From Nemophila menziesii (lineage: Eukaryota > Streptophyta > Magnoliopsida > Boraginales > Hydrophyllaceae), in the NCBI GenBank assembly GCA_029959085.1, contig JARWIR010000092.1, forward strand, positions 1 through 64,000: a stretch of DNA of 64,000 nucleotides, in the 5' to 3' direction. The notes beneath the pieces were generated by a model. The model saw only the letters and a list, made by a program, of their open reading frames with translations, did not search any database and was not told the DNA's origin. A program made the position numbers and the translations under genes. How positions within the stretch are numbered: position 1 is the first letter of the stretch; each line of letters starts with the position of its first letter. Below are positions 36,272 through 49,931 of the stretch, one piece after another.

Positions 36272-39200
36272 GAATTATAAACACACCTTGTTACAAAAAT
36301 TCATTGAACTATACATTTCCAGTAAATTTTATATTCGTAATTGTCAACGTCATAAATATTTAAAAAGTAGCTTAGTTTATAAACTTTAAAAGTTTCTAAT
36401 AAATAAAATAAAATAAAACCCTTACCTAGAGCCTTTGGTGGTGTTATTGATGTTGGTGGTGCTGGTGATGATGGAGAAGGTGGAGCTAGTGGGGTGACCT
36501 TTCTAGGGTGCCCCTTGGCAGCTTTTTGGGTAAACCCTAGGTGGCGGTCTTGTGTGGTGTTGCTGGTGAAGCCCTGTTAAAGGAAATATTCGAGAAGGTG
36601 GTCTTTTGTTGTGGTGTTGGAGCTGGTTTCGCCTGCAAAGGGAAAACTTTTGTAGGGCATTGATCATATGTTGTCTAAAATCCACGACACCTTGATATGC
36701 TCGATGGTGTTCTTGACGCCCAACTGTTATAAGGGAGGGACCCACGGTTTCCACCAACATGGTCCTCACGTCCGTCCGGAAGGATAGAACCCTTTAGGGA
36801 AAAGAGAAACATAATCCGATTCTCCACAGCTAGCTAAATAGCGTACCAAAAAAAAGATTATGCAATTAGATCTATGCGGGTTTCTTACAGGATTAGCATG
36901 TTACTTTGTCATGTTTTTAAACGACTTTGAATATATTATCGAATTAATAAGATTCAACTACAAAAAAGAGATAATTAAAAAACTTACATTCACACGGAAC
37001 ACGGTTTCTAGGATCGCTACAATTCACCACATAACAGATTTCTGTAACATTACTAGCACTCGAGAAATCGTCGGACTGCAATTAATGTAAAAATAATTTC
37101 ACGATAAGTCCCTATAAATTATAAGTATAATTTTTATGAAACTATTGAGGGAAGTGAAAGTTGTGAGTAGTACCTTGTGGTGACGTGTATTATCATTGAC
37201 AAAGTCAAAGATTCTTCGTGGTGGCAATGGAAGCCATAAAGAAGCTACAGCATTACGAACAGTCTTGGAAGGAATTTCCGGTTCATTTAACTTCTTCTTG
37301 GTGACCTGCCATCACTATTTACCCAAAAAGAATAAAAATTAATATAGAGTTAATTAATTATGCTAAGTCAATTGTAATTATTTATTAAAAATTTTACCCG
37401 CATTATGGAGAAGACGAACCTGGTAAAGGGTATAAACCCAACGCTTTGCACCATAAGCAAGACCTGCACCCACTAGAGGGTTGTACCTAACATGAACATT
37501 TTAATTATCCACCTCAGAATATTTTGAATATACTTTTTCTATAGACTGAATTTCAGAGTGTAATCAAAAAATTATAATTCAACTAAAATTCAACATAAAA
37601 ATTTATAAGTAAACTAAATATATTTTCTTAATAATGATCACATCCAAATAGTTATTCAAACTTATCAACATACTTATTTAAACTTCATTGTATTAGTTGA
37701 AATTATATCTAAATCTAAATATATATTTTCATAGATGATCTTTTGTGCTTAATCTTGAGAAAAAATATTAGATAAATCGATTCACATATTCTACAAACAT
37801 TTAAGACAACAAAACTAAGGACATTTTGGTAAAAACATATAAGAAGCACTACTTAAATAATTAATATATATTAGCGTTTTGTTTATTAGCACTTATGTGA
37901 TGCAAATAATGGATTAACTTTATAGGCCATGAATGTAGAAAAAAAACTAAAATGAATAAAATTGAGGCATGGTGTTAATACCTTTTTTGCCGATCTTGTA
38001 TCTCTTGTTATGCATTCACCTTTTCTATTTTATTGAAATGACATGACCAACGTTCTTTTTCCTGTAAATCAAATAACTCGATACTAATTGTATAGATAAA
38101 TGATGAAGTCTTAACACTAAAAAATAGATAAAATATTTACAAATTAATGGATTGTAAATTATATAACGTTGCATGTTTGACATTTTTAATAAGTATTTGT
38201 AATCTCAATAATGTTAATTGAATAGATTTAGAAATAATAAAAAGTAAATGCTACCTTCAAAAGAAAATGATGTGAATCTCTAAAATATAACATAAGAAAA
38301 TAAACTATGTTTTTATTTATTGCTTAAATCTAGGCTTAATTTGTGTATTCTGGCGCCGACAAAGCTACCTAAGTATTATTCGCAATAATTATAGTCTAGT
38401 GTTATGCTTTAATAAGGGTTGTATAATTCATCAACTTACATTTAGAGGCCATGAAACTTTTACCAATTCTATTTTATTGCATAAGACATTGGGTTGTTGT
38501 AACAAAACAAAAATATATTAAGCTAGATTTAGTATAATTATATTTAATCAATATATAAGTGAAAGGATGAGTTGAACATTCAATTAAAATTACATTGAAA
38601 GAAAACAAGTATTTCTGATTCCAAAAATCTATATGGATTTGAACTTCTATATTTGTACTCTTTTTCTGCAGAATTTTTTTTATCATTTTTTGTTTTCTTT
38701 TATTATTATATAATTATTGGTTATAATAAAAACATACCTTGTGACAAATTACATAGACTCCAAAAGAGGGAATGTTCTTGAAAAAAAACATAATCTTGAT
38801 AAACATGGGAGATACTTTTAAAAGTATCTATCATTATAATCTTCAAAAGAAATATAAAGAAATTTTAAATTGTAAAAAAAAAAACTGATTACACTTTTTA
38901 TATGGTTTAGAAATAAGCTTGAGTTGAAAGTTTTCTTCTTTACCTCCGGTCTTCTTTCTTCAATCGATATTTTGCTATGGAAAATTTTTGCGGCGTGAAA
39001 GTTATGGAGTAAGCGTGAAAGTTATGGAGTAAGCGAAGGTTTTTTTCTTTTCCATTTTAACCTACACCCTGCTTAGCTGAAAAAGCCCAGACCACTGACT
39101 AAGACCGGCACTTAGACCAACCTGGACACTATAAAAGCCCAAATTGACTTGAACTTAAAATTAGGCCCCCGATAATGTTTTTAGAAAAAAAATATGAATG

Positions 39201-40834
39201 GACACTATTCATTTTTAAAATTCATATATAACCTATCTATTGATTAATTTTTTAGAAAATTGTTCAATCCCTAATATGACACTACTAGCTACTATTAAAT
39301 AATATAGAAACATCTAATAATCACTATGGTAACATTGCATTTCCAAAATATGTATCTCTATCATCTATCTTAGTGTTACAATAGATACATAACGAGTCAA
39401 TATTGTGGTCACATGATATTTGTCTTATCTTTTTTGGCTATTTGTTAAGTGTAGCAAATCATAGAGTAAGTCTATGTCTCGGTTTAATTTTCTTGTCACA
39501 CCATAATATTATGCCATGTACAAAATTTATTTGCTAGCCGCAATAGATTGCATGTATATCATAGATTTGTTGGACACAATATTGTATAATATGTTTTAGT
39601 TAAAGTATAAGTTGTTTTTAGTTTAAAATTTAAATAACAAAAATTTATCCATGTAAATAGTGTATGGTTTAGATAAAAGTTCTCATATTTTTCTATGACC
39701 ATCTTTCATCATCTTTCTCTTTTGAAAAAATTTAAGAAATAAATGTAAGTTCATATTTAACTCAAATCTTAGTTTTGAGGAAATTCATTCATCTAATATT
39801 TGATGGTTCAATACTATTAAGAAACATACTCTATATTTTTAACTTGCAAAAGTAATTATCTAATTAATCTAATGACATGTATTTTGTTATTATAATTAAT
39901 AAATGTATTGTGAATATTTCACCATTCAATATATGATGTAAGTCTTACTCAAGTTTTGAAGGAGGAGATACCTTAAAAAGCATAAATTACTGGAAAATCA
40001 GCTATAATTTAGCAAATTTCAGCAATTTGATAATATGTGTTCCAAATATTTAAAACATCATTAATCCCTGTAAATTTCCTCTAATTCGTTAAACTTTGAT
40101 AAGTTAATCCCTTCCATTCCAAATATTTAAATGTGTATATTATTCAATGTGGCCTACTATAGTCCCTATCGTCTACACTGATGAGTTAGTGTTATATTTT
40201 TGGAATTTGCATCCATTTTTTAATTATTGTCAAAAAATAATTAAAATACAATACACATCTTTTGAAATATATCATCCATCCTTTGTTTTTGTACATAAAA
40301 GTTATTTACAGGCTTCATCTATAACTAAAGACAAAGTAGTCTAAAAATAAATTATTTAACTCAAAAAAAAACCATTTAACATTATTATTCACCTTATTTC
40401 ACAAACACCCAATTTAACTAAAACACCAAGAACAAAAGTTATTAACAGTATCGCTTGTAAAGTTATTCTGAAATATTGTTAAAGACTTGTAGCCATTTGT
40501 GAAATCTTCTGCGACAATCATAATTTATATGACCTGAAATTTATTTCATGTTCTATTTAATTGCATGTATCTCATTTTACATAAGATTTTTCAATCATAT
40601 ATTAACTTGAATACCTTTTTCTGACCAAATTTAAATAAATAAATTAATTACCTCTTATCCAGATTGGGTCCATTAAGTACTCACGTGTCACAAAGCTCGG
40701 ATAAAGTCCTATTGATGCACTTCAATCTGACACAAGAGCCATAAAATTCAGATCATTCTAAAAACACGCTAATGATTTCACTTGTACAAGTTTTATTAAT
40801 TTAACATTAAATTGAATTAGAAAATTTTGTAAGT
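36272..40834. repeat. Repeat unit 9 (4,563 bp), longest unit
   Basis: It begins gaattataaac like unit 4. It has an exact 20-bp tandem duplication at 38995-39014 and 39015-39034 (gtgaaagttatggagtaagc) and a 4-bp gain (ggga) near 36736. Confidence 0.95.
36426..39055 (-). pseudogene. HD-ZIP IV pseudogene fragment, unit 9
   Basis: The 4-bp gain joins two frames, so 36503-36769 is open on the minus strand and contains GPSLITVG and MINALQKF, but the upstream stops remain. The WLPLPP exon is at 37174-37305 with the Met-to-Lys change. The NGSDPRN exon has the 8-bp deletion. Confidence 0.8.
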
Positions 40835-43800
40835 GAAATATAAACACACCTTGTTACAAAAATTCATTGAACTATACATTTCCAGTAAATTTTATATTCG
40901 TAATTGTCAACGTCATAAATAGTTAAAAAGTAGCTTAGTTTATAATTTAAGAGTTTATAATAAATAAAATAAAATAAAACCCTTACCTGGAGCCTTTGGT
41001 GGTGTTGTTGATGTTGGTGGTGCTGGTGATGATGGAGAAGGTGGAGCTGGTGGGGTGACCTTTCTAGGGTGCCCCTTGGTAGCTTTTTGGGTAAACCCTA
41101 GGTGGCGGTCTTGTGTGGTGTTGCTGGTGAAGCCCTGTTAAAGGAAATATTCGAGAAGGTGGTCTTTTGTTGTGGTGTTGGAGCTGGTTTCGCCTGCAAA
41201 GGGAAAACTTTTGTAGGGCATTGATCATATGTTGTCTAAAAGCCAGGACACCTTGATATGCTCGATGGTGTTCTTGACGCCCAACTGTTATAAGGGACCC
41301 ACTGTTTCCACCAACATGGTCCTCACGTACGTCCGGAAGGATAGAAACCCTTTAGGGAAAAGAGAAACATAATCCGATTCTCCACCGCTAGCTAAATAGC
41401 GTACCCAAAAAAAAGAGTATGCAATTAGATCTATGCGGGTTTCTTACAGGATTAGCATGTTACTTTGTCATGTTTTTAAACGACTTTGAATATATTATCG
41501 AATTAATAAGATTCAACTACAAAAAATAGATAATTAAAAAACTTACATTCACATGGAACACTGACACACGGTTTCTAGGATCGCTACCATTCAGCACATA
41601 ACAGATTTCTGTAACATTACTAGCACTCGAGAAATCGTCGGACTGCAATTAATGTAAAAATAATTTCACGATAAGTCCCTATAAATTATAAGTATAATTT
41701 TTATGAAACTATTGAGGGATGTGAAAGTTGTGAGTAGTACCTTGTGGTGACGTGTATTATCATTGACAAAGTCAAAGATTCTTCGTGGTGGCAATGGAAG
41801 CCATAAAGAAGCTACAGCATTACGAACAGTCTTTGAAGGCATTTCCGGTTCATTTAACTTCTTCATGGTGACCTGCCATCACTATTTACCCAAAAAGAAT
41901 AAAAATTAATATAGAGTTAATTAATTATGCTAAGTCAATTGTAATTATTTATTAAAAATTTTACCCGCATTATGGAGAAGACGAACCTGGTACCTGGTAA
42001 AGGGTATAAACCCAAAGCTTTGCACCATAAGCAAGACCTGCACCCACTAGAGGCTTGTACCTAACATGAACATTTTAATTATCAACCTCAGAATATTTTG
42101 AATATACTTTTTCTATAGACTGAATTTCATAGTGTAATCAAAAAATTATAATTCAACTAAAATTCAACATAAAAATTTATAAGTAAACTAAATATATTTT
42201 CTTAATAATGATCACATCCAAATAGTTATTCAAACTTATCAACATACTTATTTAAACTTCATTGTATTAGTTGAAATTATATCTAAATCTAAATTTATAT
42301 TTTCATAGATGATCTTTTGTGCTTAATCTTGAGAAAAAATATAAATCGATTCACATATTCTACAAACATTTAAGACAACGAAACTAAGGACATTTTGGTA
42401 AAAACATAAAAGAAGCACTACTTATATAATTAATATATATTAGCGTTTTGTTTATTAGCACTTATGTGATGCAAATAATGGATTAACTTTATAGGCCATG
42501 AATGTAGAAAAAAACTAAAATGAATAAAATTGAGGCATGGTGTTAATACCTTTTTTGCCGATCTTGTATCTCTTGTTATGCATTCACCTTTTCTATTTTA
42601 TTGAAATGACATGACGAACGTTCTTTTCCCTGTAAAACAAATAACTCGATACTAATTGTATAGATAAATGATGAAGTCTTAACAATAAAAAATAGATAAA
42701 ATATTTACAAATTAATGGATTGTAAATTATATAACGTTGCATGTTTAACATTTTTAATAAGTATTTGGAATCTCAATAATGTTAATTGAATAGATTTAGA
42801 AATAATAAAAAGTAAATGCTACCTTCAAAAGAAAATGATGTGAATCTCTAAAATATAACATAAGAAAATAAACTATGTTTTTATTTATTGCTTAAATCTA
42901 GGCTTAATTTGTGTATTCTGGCGCCGACAAAGCTACCTAAGTATTATTCGCAATAATTATAGTCTAGTGTTATGCTTTAATAAGGGTTGTATAATTCATC
43001 AACTTACATTTAGAGGCCATGAAAATTTTACCAATTCTATTTTATTGCATAAGACATTGGGTTGTTGTAACAAAATAAAAATATGTTAAGCTAGATTTAG
43101 TATAATAATATTTAATCAATATATAAGTGAAAGGATGAGTTGAACATTCAATTAAGATTACATTGAAAGAAAATAAGTATTTCTAATTCCAAAAATCTAT
43201 ATGGATTTGAAATTCTATATTTGTACTCTTTTTCTGCAGAATTTTTTTATCATTTTTTGTTTTCTTTTATTATTATATAATTATTGGTCATAATAATAAC
43301 ATACCTTGTGACAAATTACATAGACTCCAAAAGAGGGAATGTTCTTGAAAAGAAACATAATCTTGATAAACATGGGAGATCCGTCTAAAAGTATCTATCA
43401 TTATAATCTTCAAAAAAAATATAAAGAAATTGTAAATTGTAAAAAAAAAAAAAACTGATTACACTTTTTATATGGTTTAGAAATAAGCTTGATTTGAAAT
43501 TTTTCTTCTTTACCTCCGGTCTTCTTTCTTCAATCGATATTTCGCTATGGAAAAGTTTTGCGGCGTAAAAGTTATGGAGTAAGTGAAGGTTTTTTTTCTT
43601 TTCCATTTTAACCTACACCCTGCTTAGCTGAAAAAACCCAGCCCACTGACTAAGACCCGCACTTAGACCAACCTGAACACTATAAAAGCCCAAATTGACT
43701 TGAACTTAAAATTAGGCCCCCGATAATGTTTTTAGAAAAAAATATGAATGGACACTATTTATTTTTAAAATTCATATATAACCTATCTATTGATTAATTT

Positions 43801-45383
43801 TTTAGAAAATTGTTCAATCCCTAATATGACACTACTAGCTACTATTAAATAATATAGAAACATCTAATAATCACTATGGTAACATTGCATTTCCAAAATA
43901 TGTATCTCTATCATCTATCTTAGTGTTACAATAGATACGTAACGAGTCAATATTGTGGTCACATGATATTTGTCTTATCTTTTTTGGCTATTTGTTGAGT
44001 GTAGCTAATCATAGAGTAAGTCTATGTCTCGGTTTAATTTTCTTGTCACACCATAATATTATGCCATGTACAAAATTTATTTGCTAGCCGCAATAGATTG
44101 TATGTATATCATAGATTTGTTGGACACAATATTGTATAATATGTTTTACTTAAAGTATAAGTTGTTTTTAGTTTAAAATTTAAATAAAAAAAATTGATCC
44201 ATGTAAATAGTGTATGGTTTAGATAAAAGTTCTCATATTTTTCTATGAACATCTTTCATCATCTTTCTCTTTTGAAAAAATTTAAGAAATAAATGTAAGT
44301 TCATATTTAACTCAAATCTTAGTTTTGAGGAAATTCATTCATCTAATATTTGATGGTTCAATACTATTAAGAAACATACTCTATATTTTTAACTTGCAAA
44401 AGTAATTATCTAATTAATCTAATGACATGTATTTTGTTATTATAATTAATAAATGTAATGTGAATATTTGACCATTCAATATATGATGTAAGTCTTACTC
44501 AAGTTTTGAAGAAGGAGATACCTTAAAAAGCATAAATTACTGGAAAATCAGCTATAATTTAGCAAATTTCAACAATTTGATAATATGCGTTCCAAATATT
44601 TAAAACATCATTAAACCCTGTAAATTTCCTCTAATTCGTTAATTTTTGATAAGTTAATCCCTTCCATTCCAAATATTTAAATGTGTATATTATTCAAAAT
44701 GGCCTACTATACTCCCTATGGTCTACACTGATGAGTTAGTGTCATATTTTTGGAATTCGCATCCATTTTTTAATTATTGTCAAAAAATAATTAAAATACA
44801 ATACACATCTTTTGAAATATATCATCCATCCTTTGTTTTTGTACATAAAAGTTATTTACAGGCTTCATCTATAACTAAAGACAAAGTAGTCTAAAAATAA
44901 ATTATTTAACTCAAAAAAAACCATTTAACATTATTATTCACCTTATTTCACAAACACCCAATTTAACTAAAACACCTAGAACAAAAGTTATTAACAGTAT
45001 CGCTTGTAAAGTTATTCTGAAATATTGTTAAAGACTTGTAGCCATTTGTGAAATCTTCTGCGACAATCATAATTTATATGACCTGAAATTTATTTCATGT
45101 TCTATTTAATTGCATGTATCTTATTTTACATAAGATTTTTCAATTATATATTAACTTGAATACCTTTTTCTGACCAAATTTAAATAAATAAATTAATTAC
45201 CTCTTATCCAGATTGGGTCCATTAAGTACTCACGTGTCACAAAGCTCGGATAAAGTCCTATTGATGCACTTCAATCTGACAAAAGAGCCATAAAATTCAG
45301 ATCATTCTAAAAACGCGCTAATGATTTCACTTGTACAAGTTTTATTAATTTAACATTAAATTGAATTAGAAAATTTTGTAAGT
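40835..45383. repeat. Repeat unit 10 (4,549 bp), near copy of unit 1
   Basis: It shares every unit 1 private mark, including the CCTGGTA duplication (near 41989) and the 6-bp loss (near 42339). It lies 40,834 bp from unit 1 and marks the start of a second higher-order period. Confidence 0.97.
40987..43606 (-). pseudogene. HD-ZIP IV pseudogene fragment, unit 10
   Basis: It is nearly identical to the unit 1 fragment, with the WLPLPP exon at 41741-41872. Unlike unit 1, the MEKKK frame has Tyr rather than a stop, and the FEDY Glu is intact, so those two defects in unit 1 arose after the block was duplicated. Confidence 0.8.
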
Positions 45384-48300
45384 GAAATATAAACACACCT
45401 TGTTACAAAAATTCATTGAACTATACATTTCCAGTAAATTTTATATTCGTAATTGTCAACGTCATAAATAGTTAAAAAGTAGACTAGTTTATAAACTTTA
45501 AAAGTTTATAATAAATAAAATAAAATAAAACCCTTACCTGGAGCCTTTGGTGGTGTTGTTGATGTTGGTGGTGCTGGTGATGATGGAGAAGGTGGAGCTG
45601 GTGGGGTGACCTTTCTAGGGTGCCCCTTGGCAGCTTTTTGGGTAAACCCTAGGTGGCGGTCTTGTGTGGTGTTGCTGTTGAAGCCCTGTTAAAGGAAATA
45701 TTCGAGAAGGTGGTCTTTTGTTGTGGTGTTCGAGCTGGTTTCGCCTGCAAAGGGAAAACTTTTGTAGGGCATTGATCATATGTTGTCTAAAAGCCAGGAC
45801 ACCTTGATATGCTCGATGGTGTTCTTGACGCCCAACTGTTATAAGGGACCCACTGTTTCCACCAACATGGTCCTCACGTCCGTCCGGAAGGATAGAAACC
45901 CTTTAGGGAAAAGAGAAACATAATACGATTCTCTACCGCTAGCTAAATAGCGTACCCAAAAAAAAGAGTATGCAATTAGATCTATGCGGGTTTCTTACAG
46001 GATTAGCATGTTACTTTGTCATGTTTTTAACGACTTTGAATATATTATCGAATTAATAAGATTCAACTACAAAAAAGAGATAATTAAAAAACTTACATTC
46101 ACATGGAACACTGACACACGGTTTCTAGGATCGCTACCATTCACCACATAACAGATTTCTGTAACATTACTTGCACTCGAGAAATCGTCGGACTGTAATT
46201 AATGTAAAAATAATTTCACGATAAGTCCCTAAAAATTATAAGTATAATATTTATGAAACTATTGAGGGAAGTGAAAGTTGTGAGTAGTACCTTGTGGTGA
46301 CGTGTATTATCATTGACTAAGTAAAAGATTCTTCGTGGTGGCAATGGAAGCCATAAAGAAGCTACAGCATTACGAACAGTCTTGGAAGGAATTTCCGGTT
46401 CATTTAACTTCTTCTTGGTGACCTGCCATCACTATTTACCCAAAAGAATAAAAATTAATATAGAGTTAATTAATTATGCTAAGTCAATTGTAATTATTTA
46501 TTAAAATTTTTACCCGCATTATGGAGAAGACGAACCTGGTAAAGGGTATAAACCCAACGCTTTGCACCATAAGCAAGACCTGCACCCACTAGAGGCTTGT
46601 ACCTAACATGAACATTTTAATTATCCACCTCAGAATATTTTGAATATACTTTTTCTATAGACTGAATTTCAGAGTGTAATCAAAAAATTATAATTCAACT
46701 ACAATTCAACATAAAAATTTATAAGTAAACTAAATATATTTTCTTAATAATGATCACATCCAAATAGTTATTCAAACTTATCAACATACTTATTTAAACT
46801 TCATTGTATTAGTTGAAATTATATTTAAATCTAAATTTATATTTTCATAGATGATCTTTTGTGCTTAATCTTGAGAAAAAATATTAGATAAATCGATTCA
46901 CATATTCTACAAACATTTAAGACAACAAAACTAAGGACATTTTGGTAAAAACATAAAAGAAGCACTATTTAAATAATTAATATATATTAGCGTTTTGTTT
47001 ATTAGCACTTATGTGATGCAACTAATGGATTAACTTTATAGGCCATGAATGTAGGAAAAAACTAAAATGAATAAAATTGAGGCATGGTGTTAATACCTTT
47101 TTTGCCGATCTTGTATCTCTTGTTATGCATTCACCTTTTCTATTTTATTGAAATAACATGACCAACGTTCTTTTTCCTGTAAATCAAATAACTCGATACT
47201 AATTGTATAGATAAATGATGAAGTCTTAACACTAAAAAATAGATAAAATATTTACAAATTAATGGATTGTAAATTATATAACGTTGCATGTTTAACATTT
47301 TTAATAAGTATTTGGAATCTCAATAATGTTAATTGAATAGATTTAGAAATAATAAAAAGTAAATGCTACCTTCAAAAGAAAATGATGTGAATCTCTAAAA
47401 TATAACATAAGAAAATAAACTATGTTTTTATTTATTGCTTAAATCTAGGCTTAATTTGTGTATTCTGGCGCCGACAAAGCTACCTAAGTATTATTCGCAA
47501 TAATTATAGTCTAGTGTTATGCTTTAATAAGGGTTGTATAATTCATCAACTTACATTTAGAGGCCATGAAAATTTTACCAATTCTATTTTATTGCATAAG
47601 ACATTGGGTTGTTGTAACAAAATAAAAATATGTTAAGCTAGATTTAGTATAATAATATTTAATCAATATATAAGTGAAAGGATGAGTTGAACATTCAATT
47701 AAGATTACATTGAAAGAAAATAAGTATTTCTAATTCCAAAAATCTATATGGATTTGAAATTCTATTTTTGTACTCTTTTTCTGCAGAATTTTTTTATCAT
47801 TTTTTGTTTTTTTTTATTATTATATAATTATTGGTCATAATAATAACATACCTTGTGACAAATTACATAGACTCCAAAAGAGGGAATGTTCTTGAAAAGA
47901 AACATAATCTTGATAAACATGGGAGATCCGTCTAAAAGTATCTATCATTATAATCTTCAAAAAAAATATAAAGAAATTGTAAATTGTAAAAAAAAAAAAA
48001 ACTGATTACACTTTTTATATGGTTTAGAAATAAGCTTGATTTGAAATTTTTCTTCTTTACCTCCGGTCTTCTTTCTTCAATCGATATGTCGCTATGGAAA
48101 AGTTTTGCGGCGTAAAAGTTATGGAGTAAGTGAAGGTTTTTTTTCTTTTCCATTTTAACCTACACCCTGCTTAGCTGAAAAAACCCAGCCCACTGACTAA
48201 GACCCGCACTTAGACCAACCTGAACACTATAAAAGCCCAAATTGACTTGAACTTAAAATTAGGCCCCCGATAATGTTTTTAGAAAAAAAATATGAATGGA

Positions 48301-49931
48301 CACTATTTATTTTTAAAATTCATATATAACCTATCTATTGATTAATTTTTTAGAAAATTGTTCAATCCCTAATATGACACTACTAGCTACTATTAAATAA
48401 TATAGAAACATCTAATAATCACTATGGTAACATTGCATTTCCAAAATATGTATCTCTATCATCTATCTTAGTGTTACAATAGATACATAACGAGTCAATA
48501 TTGTGGTCACATGATATTTGTCTTATATTTTTTGGCTATTTGTTGAGTGTAGCTAATCATAGAGTAAGTCTATGTCTCGGTTTAATTTTCTTGTCACACC
48601 ATAATATTATGCCATGTACAAAATTTATTTGCTAGCCGCAATAGATTGTATGTATATCATAGATTTGTTGGACACAATATTGTATAATATGTTTTACTTA
48701 AAGTATAAGTTGTTTTTAGTTTAAAATTTAAATAAAAAAAATTGATCCATGTAAATAGTGTATGGTTTAGATAAAAGTTCTCATATTTTTCTATGAACAT
48801 CTTTCATCATCTTTCTCTTTTGAAAAAATTTAAGAAATAAATGTAAGTTCATATTTAACTCAAATCTTAGTTTTGAGGAAATTCATTCATCTAATATTTG
48901 ATGGTTCAATACTATTAAGAAACATACTCTATATTTTTAACTTGCAAAAGTAATTATCTAATTAATCTAATGACATGTATTTTGTTATTATAATTAATAA
49001 ATGTAATGTGAATATTTGACCATTCAATATATGATGTAAGTCTTACTCAAGTTTTGAAGAAGGAGATACCTTAAAAAGCATAAATTACTGGAAAATCAGC
49101 TATAATTTAGCAAATTTCAACAATTTGATAATATGCGTTCCAAATATTTAAAACATCATTAAACCCTGTAAATTTCCTCTAATTCGTTAATTTTTGATAA
49201 GTTAATCCCTTCCATTCCAAATATTTAAATGTGTATATTATTCAAAATGGCCTACTATACTCCCTATGGTCTACACTGATGAGTTAGTGTCATATTTTTG
49301 GAATTCGCATCCATTTTTTAATTATTGTCAAAAAATAATTAAAATACAATACACATCTTTTGAAATATATCATCCATCCTTTGTTTTTGTACATAAAAGT
49401 TATTTACAGGCTTCATCTATAACTAAAGACAAAGTAGTCTAAAAATAAATTATTTAACTCAAAAAAAACCATTTAACATTATTATTCACCTTATTTCACA
49501 AACACCCAATTTAACTAAAACACCTAGAACAAAAGTTATTAACAGTATCGCTTGTAAAGTTATTCTGAAATATTGTTAAAGACTTGTAGCCATTTGTGAA
49601 ATCTTCTGCGACAATCATAATTTATATGACCTGAAATTTATTTCATGTTCTATTTAATTGCATGTATCTTATTTTACATAAGATTTTTCAATTATATATT
49701 AACTTGAATACCTTTTTCTGACCAAATTTAAAAAAATAAATTAATTACCTCTTATCCAGATTGGGTCCATTAAGTACTCACGTGTCACAAAGCTCGGATA
49801 AAGTCCTATTGATGCACTTCAATCTGACAAAAGAGCCATAAAATTCAGATCATTCTAAAAACGCGCTAATGATTTCACTTGTACAAGTTTTATTAATTTA
49901 ACATTAAATTGAATTAGAAAATTTTGTAAGT
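45384..49931. repeat. Repeat unit 11 (4,548 bp), hybrid of unit 2 and unit 1 types
   Basis: Its first half matches units 2 and 12 (gtttttaacgac, cactaaaaaatag near 47230), and shares gtaaaag near 46321 and taggaaaaaac near 47053 with unit 12 alone. From about 48,108 on it matches units 1 and 10 (TTTTGCGGCG, actattaagaaac, ctatatttttaacttgc near 48930). The switch lies between about 47,240 and 48,105. Confidence 0.9.
45538..48153 (-). pseudogene. HD-ZIP IV pseudogene fragment, unit 11
   Basis: The WLPLPP exon at 46291-46422 has the Met-to-Lys change and, with unit 12, reads IFYLV where others read IFDFV. A private change (gatatgtcg near 48084) puts Asp for Glu in the putative first exon (HSDIS). 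Confidence 0.8.
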
